Source of the DNA: Acidobacteriota bacterium
GTDB taxonomy: Bacteria; Acidobacteriota; Terriglobia; Acidiferrales; UBA7541
Direction: 5' to 3'
NCBI GenBank assembly: GCA_003133505.1
Contig: PKXT01000080.1
Span: 1-7,913 of the forward strand
Length of the DNA stretch: 7,913 nt
The notes under the pieces were generated by a model, which had not been told where the DNA came from, did not search any database, and saw only the letters and a list, made by a program, of their open reading frames with translations. Of the stretch, positions 1-6,299 are shown in pieces. The number at the start of each line of letters is the position of its first letter. Positions within the stretch are counted from its first letter, which is position 1. A program made the position numbers and the translations under genes.

Positions 1-1617
1 GGATATGGTTTTCGGCGGTCCGCTGGCCGTAGCTGGAGTGGCCCCTTGGGAACTCGCATCCTGTGGCGCCGATTGTGTGCCTTTCAGCGCTTCTTGCTCT
101 GCTTGCCCGGCGTCCTGCACCTGCTGGTTGATTTGGTTGGCGGCATCGGTGTCCGGCGGCGGAGCGGAAGCGGCAAAGGCAGCCTTCACGGGCGCTGCTT
201 GGGCCGAGGGCGGCAGAGACGGAAGTCCACCCTTGCCCTGATTGGTTTGCAGGGTGCCCATGCCCGCGCTAATCGTTTCTCGCATGTGGTTCTGCATGTC
301 CTGCAGATCCGTGAAAGCGACCGAAACCGTATCTCCCTGGGCGCAGTCGTGCCCGCCTTTGCTCGATAGCATCACCAGGCTGGCCACTGTGGCGTCGGAT
401 GTCGGTGGCCCGGTAAGCTTCAACGCGTCGCCTTCGCCGACAGTGCATTCGTCCCCCCCGTTGTCTGTTACATCAATATTGGAACCCGCCACGAAAACGT
501 GCTGGACGCCGTCCGTGAGCATTCGTTGAATGCCGCTGGAGGCCGGATCCGGCTGGGTGTTTTGCGCTGTCATTTGCGCTTCCTGATTCTCCAGTGCAAT
601 CTGACGCTGCACCTCGTCCGAAATTTCTTGCTTTACCGCAGGCGTTAGTGGGCCCGCAGCGGGAGGATCGCCCGCGGCTTGTGCGGCCGCCGTCTCGTCC
701 AGGTAGGCTGCGGCGATACTTTGCGAAATCAGGTAGTCCGTCAGCCAGAGCGACGCGTTGGCATAAACAGGCCAGGGCGCGAAATAACCGCCATAAAATC
801 CATACCACGGGGCTACCGCGAAGCCCCAGGAGTAAGCTATCGGCGCGGGCCAGGGATTGTACGCCCATCCATAAAACGCCGGTGCGTAATAGTAGGCGGG
901 CGCATATGCTTCCACGTACACGCCATGGTACGGATAGCCCCGGTAGAACCGGTCATAGGCTCGCCCGTTGCGGTAATACGTGCGATGTGCGAATTCATGG
1001 CCGCCATAACTGTACGGATGCTGTACGTAGCCGCGGCCTCGGCCGTCGGCAACGATCCGGGAATGATCAGCTCGTTCCACCGACACACGCCGGCTACCGT
1101 CCAGCCCGTGGTGGATGTCCATTCCCCGGCTGGCCACGTGTACGTCCGCCGGACGTCCATTGGCGCGGGTCCGGATTTCATTGCCATGCGCATCACTTAC
1201 CGTGCGGCTTCCCTTGGGCTGGGGACCTGCTTTTCCGGCCCGGCTTGCCGCAGTCGCGGAGCCTCCCGCCGCCCTACCTGTCGGGTCATGGCCTCCAACC
1301 GTGTTTGGTTTGTTGCCCGCACCGGGGCGTCCCGCACTGCCTCCCGCTGTTGACGGACCATGCGCCGACGTCGTTGGACCATGACTGCCTCCCGCCGTTG
1401 TCGGACTTGGGCCATGAGTCCCCCCCGCCGCCGCCGGGCCGTGCCCCGCGGCTGATGCACCATGACCGGCCGCGCTGGAAGGCGGTTTGGCGGCTTTGGC
1501 CGGTGCCGGTTTTGCTTTCTCGCTGCTTTGAGCGCCCACCACGCAACACCCCAGCAGGGCCACTGCCAGTACCCCCATCGGGTAACCCGGGCGGCAAGCA
1601 AATCGAATTGTGTTCAT
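1..1617 (-). CDS. Secreted Tyr/Gly/Trp-rich protein of unknown function, C-terminus beyond left edge
   Basis: An uninterrupted frame of 539 codons runs from ATG at 1617 off the left edge; I translated it codon by codon and found no stop. An AAGGAGAT ribosome binding site (1622-1629) sits just upstream and fixes the start. Residues 1-29 look like a Sec signal peptide (GVLAVALLGC core); Cys24 could be a lipid-attachment site, though LLGC is a weak lipobox. Residues 35-50 are Ala/Pro/Lys-rich, 51-93 carry GHGP/THGP/SHGP-type repeats, and 196-305 form a striking Tyr/Trp/Gly/Pro-rich block (HGVYVEAYAPAYYYAPAF, then PWYGFYGGYFAPWPVY). Residues 330-455 look globular, with Cys391 and Cys425, followed by a Gln/Ala/Pro linker. 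The last visible residues, PPKTIS, match the start of the C-terminal module of the upstream gene, so perhaps about 45 residues are missing. The start lies 55 bases after that gene's stop, suggesting an operon. Function is unknown; an envelope or extracellular role is inferred from the signal peptide and composition. Confidence 0.85.
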   Translation of the reverse strand, partial: MNTIRFACRPGYPMGVLAVALLGCCVVGAQSSEKAKPAPAKAAKPPSSAAGHGASAAGHGPAAAGGTHGPSPTTAGGSHGPTTSAHGPSTAGGSAGRPGAGNKPNTVGGHDPTGRAAGGSATAASRAGKAGPQPKGSRTVSDAHGNEIRTRANGRPADVHVASRGMDIHHGLDGSRRVSVERADHSRIVADGRGRGYVQHPYSYGGHEFAHRTYYRNGRAYDRFYRGYPYHGVYVEAYAPAYYYAPAFYGWAYNPWPAPIAYSWGFAVAPWYGFYGGYFAPWPVYANASLWLTDYLISQSIAAAYLDETAAAQAAGDPPAAGPLTPAVKQEISDEVQRQIALENQEAQMTAQNTQPDPASSGIQRMLTDGVQHVFVAGSNIDVTDNGGDECTVGEGDALKLTGPPTSDATVASLVMLSSKGGHDCAQGDTVSVAFTDLQDMQNHMRETISAGMGTLQTNQGKGGLPSLPPSAQAAPVKAAFAASAPPPDTDAANQINQQVQDAGQAEQEALKGTQSAPQDASSQGATPATASGPPKTIS

Positions 1618-1672
1618 GACGATCTCCTTCTCCATGCCAATATCTGTAAATTGTCATCCATCAAACCCAGGG

Positions 1673-2506
1673 CTATTGAACGTCCGTCACTTTTCCATTC
1701 ACGAACGTTACCTTGAGATCCTTGTAGGAATAAATCTCTTTGGAACCAATCTTGGCGATTTTATCGGGCTGCCCTAAATTCGCCACCACTAGATCCTTGG
1801 TCTGACCCAACGAAATCGTCTTTGGACCCGGCGCGGGTTCGTCCGCGGGCGGCGGCGGCGGCGCTATTGCGGCGGGCACCGCATCGGCCTGCTGTTGTTG
1901 TCCCCCAGCCGTAGCTTGTTGCTGCCCATTCGCCGGAGCTTGTTTCTGCTGTCCGTTAGCACTCGAATCGTCAGAGGGCTGGACGTCAAACACTTCTGCA
2001 ACCATCTTTTCTGCTTGCTGGTCAATCGGTGCGGAGCCCTTGAAGGGAAAGCTGAGGGTGGCTCCGTAGCGGATGTCATTAATTGCGTCGCTGTATAATT
2101 GCATGTTGACGCCAGTGGGCGCCACCTCGATATTGGTCACCCACATTTTCTCCCCGGCCACCCAGGTTCTTTGGGCAGCCCCACTGGAGGGGGCCGCCGG
2201 AATTCCGGGCAGATGGAAGCGCGAGGCTTTTCCGATCCAATTCTGGGTGATCTTTCCATCCTTGAACGTATTTTGAAAAATGTTCGTGCTGGTCACATCC
2301 ACCATCATCAGATTGTCTTTTTTGAGAACCAGAATCGCCCCCGCCGTTACGATGTCGGTCCGGTCGGCGGTCGTTTTCGTGAGAGTATACTGCGATGTCA
2401 GTTTCTGTTGGATGCTGGCCGTGTCCTGCGCACCGGCCAGCAGCGGCACTCCAACCAGTAACACACCGAGGGTGATGAGAATTCTTCTCATTGATTTGCT
2501 AGTCAT
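1673..2506 (-). CDS. Exported protein with C-terminal 'PKTISLGQT' module, function unknown
   Basis: This is a 277-residue complete frame. ATG at 2506 is preceded by AAGGA (2513-2517) six bases away, a good ribosome binding site. Met6 is a possible but less supported start. Residues 7-26 form a hydrophobic signal peptide with probable cleavage after LAGA, so the protein is exported. Residues 27-175 look like a mixed alpha/beta domain (AGAILVLKKDNLMMVDV, KITQNWIGKASRFHLPG). Residues 183-227 are a low-complexity Gln/Ala/Pro linker with NGQQ repeats and a run of prolines. Residues 228-277 form a compact module: PKTISLGQTKDLVVANLGQP, then a Lys/Ile-rich strand, YSYKDLKVTFVNGKVTDVQ. The pattern (LGQT, LGQP, a Tyr-containing strand, VTFVNGKV) resembles the small SmpA/OmlA-like fold, but that is inference. 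The next gene on the strand begins 55 bases downstream and seems to share this module, so the two products may work together or bind a common partner. Confidence 0.88.
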   Translation of the reverse strand: MTSKSMRRILITLGVLLVGVPLLAGAQDTASIQQKLTSQYTLTKTTADRTDIVTAGAILVLKKDNLMMVDVTSTNIFQNTFKDGKITQNWIGKASRFHLPGIPAAPSSGAAQRTWVAGEKMWVTNIEVAPTGVNMQLYSDAINDIRYGATLSFPFKGSAPIDQQAEKMVAEVFDVQPSDDSSANGQQKQAPANGQQQATAGGQQQQADAVPAAIAPPPPPADEPAPGPKTISLGQTKDLVVANLGQPDKIAKIGSKEIYSYKDLKVTFVNGKVTDVQ

Positions 2507-2517
2507 AATTCATCCTT

Positions 2518-2909
2518 GTCGGATCGGCGATGCCCCGCCAGGATTTTCAAGCCGGAATGCACGGAGCATGGTCGTACCGCGCGCTTGGGCTTTCCGCCGC
2601 CCGAGGGCATTTTTATGCAACTAAAATTCTCTTGAGTCGACCGAACTTTCATCGGCTGCGCAGTTTTCTGACAAACCGCGGAACTCCGAACCGGAAATGT
2701 TGTCGCTGGATGCCGAATCCTTTCTGGACCGGGATTCCGATTGGAGCCTCTTGCACGTGCGTATCCTACACACACCCTGCCTCGGACACAACAAGTTTTT
2801 CAGGACAATACCAGCAACCACCGGCATCCCCCCGGCTCGCAATTGTTCGTCTGGACGAGGGCTCCTTGAAAAGCAGCAATCGGCTCACCTCTGGCGCACG
2901 CCGATGGGA
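2518..2909. other. Intergenic region without a convincing gene
   Basis: This stretch separates the leftward operon from the rightward tRNA. Open frames of 70-135 codons exist on both strands, but they overlap each other, lack ribosome binding sites and encode no recognisable motif, so I do not call them genes. Apart from the operon promoter candidate near 2612-2640 I see no terminator, riboswitch or repeat. Confidence 0.6.
2612..2640 (-). promoter_or_regulatory. Candidate sigma-70 promoter for the exported-protein operon
   Basis: On the minus strand TCGACT (2640-2635, four of six matches to TTGACA) is followed after exactly 17 bases by CATAAA (2617-2612, four of six matches to TATAAT). Transcription would start near 2605 and leave a leader of about 100 bases before the ATG at 2506. 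The -10 region overlaps a small inverted repeat, GCAT-AAAA-ATGC. The match is moderate and other weak boxes exist, so this is a suggestion. Confidence 0.3.
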
Positions 2910-2940
2910 TTGGCCGCGTTCCAATCCGCCATGCTAAAAT
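2910..2940 (+). promoter_or_regulatory. Candidate promoter of tRNA-Ile
   Basis: TGCTAAAAT at 2932-2940 is an extended -10 element (TGn followed by TAAAAT, five of six matches). A weak -35, TTGGCC, lies at 2910-2915 with a 19-base spacer. The predicted start near 2947 is 7 bases before the mature tRNA 5' end, which suits a short tRNA leader. Confidence 0.5.
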
Positions 2941-2953
2941 GTTTTGGCGTAGC

Positions 2954-3030
<77 letters not shown>

Positions 3031-3031
3031 A

Positions 3032-3902
3032 TCAATTCAACAACTTAGCGGCGCCCACCTGCTGCGCGTTCTCAACTTGGTTACCAATTTGGTGCACACC
3101 CATCCCAAAACCAGGGCGTGCGATGGCCTCCAGCGCCGTGCGCTTTGCTTGCATCCGAATGTGCGAATAGTGCTCCAGCATCTTGCGACTGAGGTGTCCC
3201 GCAATCGCCATAATCGTCTGCTCGCTTGTCTGACTTTCCGCCAGCTTGGTAACGCAGCAATGCCGCAGATCGTGGAAACGGAAGCGCAGCCCGGCCCTCT
3301 TTACCGCCGTTCGCCAAGCTGTGCGCCAGTCTTTGATGGGGCGCGCAGGGTCAACCCGCTCCGCCGCCAGTTTGTCGAGGTCAAGCCGTGAGGATTCGCA
3401 CGCGGGGAAAACGAAGTGCTCCGGTGTCGCATTCGTAAACCGTCCGGCCCACCGCGCCAATGCATTGAACGCCACCTGATTCAGCGGAATGACACGGCCC
3501 CTTCCGCCCTCTGTCTTGCTTTCTCCAACCGTCAGCGTGCGCCGTTCGAAATCAATCTGCCCCAGCGCAGCAAACGAATCTCGTTCTTTCTCAGCGCCGT
3601 GTGCAGCGCCAGCGTCACAACGGCTTCCAGCATCGGGTTTGGACAGCACGCTCCCAGCAGGCTGGCCTCCTGCTCCGGCGAGAGTGCTTGGCCGATTCCC
3701 TCGCGGTCACGGTCAAACCTCACTTCGCCCTGGAGGTTCGCCCACAGCTTGTGACCCTTCAGAATTTGCCGCAGTACCTGAAGCTCTTTGTTGACCGTTC
3801 GGGCAGCCGCCCCCTGCTGCTTCCGTTTGGCCTGGAACGCCGCAATCTGCTGCCCGAATTCCGCTGGCATTTGCGAGGCGCAATGCGTTGCCGCGCAGGT
3901 TT
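3032..3902 (-). pseudogene. Tyrosine recombinase/integrase, N-terminally truncated and frame-broken
   Basis: Two minus-strand frames together encode a phage-type tyrosine recombinase that would cut and join DNA at the neighbouring tRNA. The upstream frame (ATG 3870, open back to a stop at 3901-3903) holds the end of the core-binding domain (AARTVNKELQVLRQILK) and the first catalytic Arg in HTALRKNEIRLLRW (codon 3591-3589). The reading frame is lost at the CCCC run 3560-3563. One extra base there would join LRWG to QIDFERRTLTVG. The second frame then carries the hairpin Lys (SKTEGG, 3517-3515), His and Arg of RFHDLRH (3274-3272 and 3265-3263), His of AGH (3196-3194) and nucleophile Tyr of EHYSHIR (3169-3167), ending at 3032. 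Thus every catalytic residue survives, but not in one frame. About 100 N-terminal residues (arm-binding and most of the SAM-like domain) are also missing upstream of 3900. The frame break alone could be a homopolymer sequencing error; the missing N-terminus could not. Confidence 0.85.
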
Positions 3903-3949
3903 ACCGAGACCCGCAGTTCCGAGCGTGGAAAGCCCTGCTTCATCTTCGT

Positions 3950-4222
3950 ATGATGCAGACAGGGCAGCCGGTCTGGGGATTTTTTTACTTGGGACGCGGT
4001 GAGAAGTCCAAAGCCGGCAGGCGGAGCAATTATTGGCGCGCCTGGGTCATTGCAAACGACGGCCCTCCTCGGCGACGGCAGATGCTCTCGGCGCGAGTCT
4101 TCAAGGGCAAAAATTCCGAGGTCCGAATCGAGGACGTGACGAGGCGGTTCGATCAGTCGGAGCACCCAGAGGGCGCAATTTATTCGACTGTGAAGCACAT
4201 TTTCCGGAGAACATATCCTTGA
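3950..4222 (+). CDS. Small basic protein of unknown function, possibly 5'-truncated
   Basis: The open frame gives 90 residues from ATG 3950 (or 89 from ATG 3953) and ends with TGA at 4220-4222. The protein is basic and protein-like, and the codons read naturally on this strand: GFFYLGRGEKSKAGRRSNYW, then RAWVIANDGPPRRRQMLSAR, VFKGKNSEVRIEDVTRRFDQ and HPEGAIYSTVKHIFRRTYP. The pattern (aromatic-Arg-Ala-Trp, GPPRRRQ-LS, an xVRIEDVT strand and a final YSTVKHIF helix) suggests one compact domain of about 70 residues; my impression is that such proteins recur in mobile islands of soil bacteria, but I cannot name the family. There is no clear ribosome binding site before 3950, and the frame stays open upstream into the region where the integrase N-terminus should be. 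The gene may therefore have lost its own 5' end at the same breakpoint. Confidence 0.55.
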   Translation: MMQTGQPVWGFFYLGRGEKSKAGRRSNYWRAWVIANDGPPRRRQMLSARVFKGKNSEVRIEDVTRRFDQSEHPEGAIYSTVKHIFRRTYP

Positions 4223-4224
4223 TG

Positions 4225-4264
4225 GGACATCACAGAATCACCGAATCAAGGAATCACTCAATCA
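4225..4264 (+). repeat. AATCA direct repeat, exact 8-bp period
   Basis: AATCA occurs at 4236, 4244, 4252 and 4260, exactly eight bases apart, in octamers cagAATCA, ccgAATCA, aggAATCA and ctcAATCA. A degenerate fifth copy (ggacATCA) precedes them at 4225-4232. It starts three bases after the stop of the small plus-strand gene. It could be an iteron-like protein-binding array, a slipped-strand microsatellite, or part of an element end. The 8-base spacing puts successive copies on different faces of the helix, which argues mildly against one cooperative regulator. Confidence 0.75.
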
Positions 4265-4391
4265 AGGTAGGCATGGGGTAAGAGGCCGGGTAAAAGGGCT
4301 TGCAGACGCAGCGTGCAAAAACTTTCGGCCCTGGCCGGGGTCGAGAGTCGCAGAAACAGACCGAAGGACTCAATGGCGGGCAGATTCTTAG

Positions 4392-4628
4392 CCGGAGTCT
4401 GCCCCGCAAAGGCATGTCGCTCATGGAGAGGATGCCAGATTCAGGCCACAAAAACTGCATATCGCAGATTTCGCCAGCCGTCGCCGTTTGCGCGTTAGAT
4501 GTGACGAATGCAACGACCCAATCATTCCCGGCAAGCGCGGACACATTTTCGAGCACGGTGACACTCGGATGAGTTTGCTATTCGCGCCCGGCAATCCACG
4601 GCTGTGGGCCAACGCAAAAAAGAGCTAG
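4392..4628 (+). pseudogene. Possible gene remnant with a CxxC...HxxxH motif
   Basis: The frame is open from 4392 to TAG at 4626-4628 but has no ATG before the motif; TTG at 4488 is the only nearby alternative start. From 4488 it reads LRVRCDECNDPIIPGKRGHI followed by FEHGDTRMSLLFAPGNPRLW and ANAKKS. Cys codons at 4500 and 4509 and His codons at 4542 and 4554 give the spacing C-x2-C-x10-H-x3-H, which looks like a small zinc-binding finger. The frame ends just after an A6 run (4616-4621); one more A would extend the protein by KELGAAIARGPV before the next stop, hinting at an indel. I do not recognise a family. It is either a short real gene with an unusual start or the tail of a decayed one. 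Confidence 0.3.
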
Positions 4629-4748
4629 GGGCTGCCATTGCGCGGGGGCCGGTGTAGCGGCCTAGAATCATCGCCAAAGGGGAATCCCAACGCATTGTGT
4701 GTTCTGGCACAGATTCCGTCATCCCTCGCATAGCCGCGAAGGGGTGCG

Positions 4749-4919
4749 GTGTTGCGCTATGCATCGGAAGGCGGCGCGCTGGTGGTTTGTGGGCGCGGGG
4801 CTGTTGCACCGCTGATTGACGCGCATTGCGAGTTGGAGCTGCCGAAACGCCCGCCTTTGTGGTATCCCTATGTTTTCAGCGATCCCGCATATGCGCAGCG
4901 GATAGGGGTGCGAATGTAG
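4749..4919 (+). CDS. Possible 56-residue small protein or gene tail
   Basis: GTG at 4749 is preceded by AAGGGG (4739-4744) four bases away, a usable ribosome binding site, and the frame ends with TAG at 4917-4919. The product reads VLRYASEGGALVVCGRGAVA, PLIDAHCELELPKRPPLWYP, YVFSDPAYAQRIGVRM. The hydrophobic and charged residues alternate as in a folded protein, and the Pro/aromatic stretch LWYPYVFSDPAY looks constrained. There is no signal peptide and no recognised motif. It is in the same frame as the zinc-finger-like remnant upstream and may be the surviving end of the same gene. No homology is claimed. Confidence 0.3.
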   Translation: MLRYASEGGALVVCGRGAVAPLIDAHCELELPKRPPLWYPYVFSDPAYAQRIGVRM

Positions 4920-5002
4920 CGCCCTCGATCTTTTTGCTTGGGAACTGATTTGGTGGCCTTGCTTGGCTTCGCTATCCCAAGGCGGCGGTCGGGCGTTGCA
5001 AA

Positions 5003-5017
5003 TGAAACCTGTTTCAC
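5003..5017. promoter_or_regulatory. Palindrome TGAAAC-CT-GTTTCA upstream of the ParA-like gene
   Basis: A perfect inverted repeat with six-base arms and a two-base centre lies at 5003-5016, about 105 bases before the ATPase start. The stretch TGTTTCAC at 5010-5017 is identical to the left half of the chromosomal parS consensus (TGTTTCACGTGAAACA), but the right half is absent. A -10-like TACAAT is found downstream at 5044-5049 without a good -35, so the palindrome lies where an operator could act. Binding by any protein is inference. Confidence 0.35.
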
Positions 5018-5121
5018 AACGTAGCGATCAGGCGAAATAGGCGTACAATGGGTACCGTTTTCGAGTCCAAGAGGAAATTTCCGGCAAAACGGCCTCTCGG
5101 GGCTGAAGAACACGAGGGATC

Positions 5122-6177
5122 ATGGCCATTTACGCTATATGGAACAACAAAGGCGGAGTTGGAAAAAGTTACCTTACCTTTCAGATCGCTTCCGAGTACG
5201 CTAAAAAACATCTGGACCAGAGGGTTCTTGTCATCGACCTGTGTCCGCAAGCGACTGCTTCAAGTATGTTGCTGGGCGGTCTTGTGAAAGGCGAAGAACA
5301 ACTAGTCGCGATTGCGAGCAAGACGCGACGCCGAACAATTGCTGGTTACGTTGATGAACGCATCCGCAGTCCCTACGTGAGCTCAAAGGTGGGAGGGAAA
5401 TTTGCTCTGAAGGTAAACGACTACAACGATCAGATTCCGAAGAATCTTTATCTCGTTGTCGGCGACGAGGGTCTCGAAGTTCAATCGTCCCGCGTTTCAA
5501 ATGCTAGCAATCCCGGACCCGCGGATGCTTGGCGCATCGTGCACAGTTGGATCAGCGATCTGATTACGGATATTCGGCACTCGTGGAATGTGAGACACTC
5601 AACCGTTTTTATCGACTGTAATCCGAGCTTCTCCATTTACACGGAGCTGGCGATGTCAGCCTCTGACCGCTTAATTATTCCCTTCACCGCGGATGGCTCG
5701 TCAAAGCGAGCCGTGCGGGCGGTATTGGCACTCCTATATGGAGATACCAGAGTTCAGGGAGCAGAACAATCCGAGTTCTACTTGAACTCACAAGCATTCC
5801 GGATGTCTTCACCACAAATCTATAGCTATGTTGGTAACAGGTTAACGCAGATGAATTCGGCGGCGAGTGCATTCAAAACGGTTGTCGATGAGATCGCAAG
5901 AGAGATTTGGAGTGTATGGCAATCAAACCCCAATCAGTTCGCGGTTCATCCGGCTGGACACCCTGCGCCTCGGAATCGCGCGGAGTTTCGGAAAATGTTC
6001 CAGGCCGAGATCAACGATGCAAACACCGCTTCTGTCGTCTCTGGGGCATTGGGGATTCCAATATCTAGCCTTCCTGCTGGCAGGAAAATTCTCGCTGGGA
6101 AGCGCATTATTGTCAACCAGACCCAGCGTGATCGCCAGAAGCGGAATATTCGTCGTTTCGCTCAAACTATCGATTGA
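5122..6177 (+). CDS. Solo ParA/MinD-type ATPase (SIMIBI class)
   Basis: A complete 351-residue protein starts at ATG 5122 behind GAGG (5114-5117). It opens directly with the deviant Walker A motif: AIWNNKGGVGKSYLTF, with signature Lys10 and P-loop Lys15. Walker A' is VLVIDLCPQATAS with Asp39 (DLCPQ rather than the usual DxDPQ), and Walker B is STVFIDCNPSFS with Asp165, followed by the typical ASDRLIIPFTADGSSKRAV strand. These mark a ParA-family ATPase that would dimerise on ATP. ParA proteins normally move plasmids or complexes with ParB, but no ParB lies beside it. The C-terminal 120 residues (EIWSVWQSNPNQF, INDANTASVVSGALGIPISS) are longer than in plain partition ParAs and may bind a partner or DNA. 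Partition-type ParAs often have an N-terminal helix-turn-helix; this one has none. It reads as more A/T-rich than the flanking genes, which fits horizontal transfer. It is the only clearly intact gene in the island. A role in island maintenance, defence or protein positioning is undecided. Confidence 0.92.
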   Translation: MAIYAIWNNKGGVGKSYLTFQIASEYAKKHLDQRVLVIDLCPQATASSMLLGGLVKGEEQLVAIASKTRRRTIAGYVDERIRSPYVSSKVGGKFALKVNDYNDQIPKNLYLVVGDEGLEVQSSRVSNASNPGPADAWRIVHSWISDLITDIRHSWNVRHSTVFIDCNPSFSIYTELAMSASDRLIIPFTADGSSKRAVRAVLALLYGDTRVQGAEQSEFYLNSQAFRMSSPQIYSYVGNRLTQMNSAASAFKTVVDEIAREIWSVWQSNPNQFAVHPAGHPAPRNRAEFRKMFQAEINDANTASVVSGALGIPISSLPAGRKILAGKRIIVNQTQRDRQKRNIRRFAQTID

Positions 6178-6299
6178 AATCCTAACATTTCCAATTTCAT
6201 CAGATCACGCGTGGAGGGCCGCCGGTCAAAAGTTTGGATTCTTGAATTGTTCAGCAATCCCGCCGATGCGAAGTGGCTGGGCGTCCCGGGAGCGCTGTC

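Larger units (their letters stand above)
4265..5002. other. Decayed or non-coding island interior
   Basis: No long gene is convincing over about 740 bases. Two stretches in the same plus-strand frame read like protein (4392-4628 and 4734-4919, entered separately) but are divided by stops at 4626 and 4731 and lack clear ATG starts. Other frames of up to 100 codons on either strand show no motifs. This pattern fits old coding DNA inactivated by substitutions and small indels. No tRNA, rRNA, insertion-sequence ends or CRISPR repeats are seen. Confidence 0.5.

Noticed and set aside
594..1619. Long plus-strand open frame (341 codons) and several others opposite the left gene
   Set aside because: They are antisense to the 539-codon minus-strand frame, are rich in Arg/Pro/His as GC-rich shadows are, and lack ribosome binding sites; the minus frame has a signal peptide and a strong ribosome binding site.
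3713..4198. Minus-strand frame of 161 codons as the missing integrase N-terminus
   Set aside because: It is in a different frame from both integrase pieces, shows no core-binding domain pattern and is antisense to the plus-strand gene at 3950-4222.
5003..5017. A full parS site
   Set aside because: Only the left half of the 16-base consensus is present; the bases after TGTTTCAC do not continue the palindrome, so it is recorded as a palindrome and half-site only.
5056..5063. TTCGAGTC near 5056 as a second attachment site copy
   Set aside because: Only eight bases match the tRNA T loop and the flanks differ, which is expected by chance in a window of this size.
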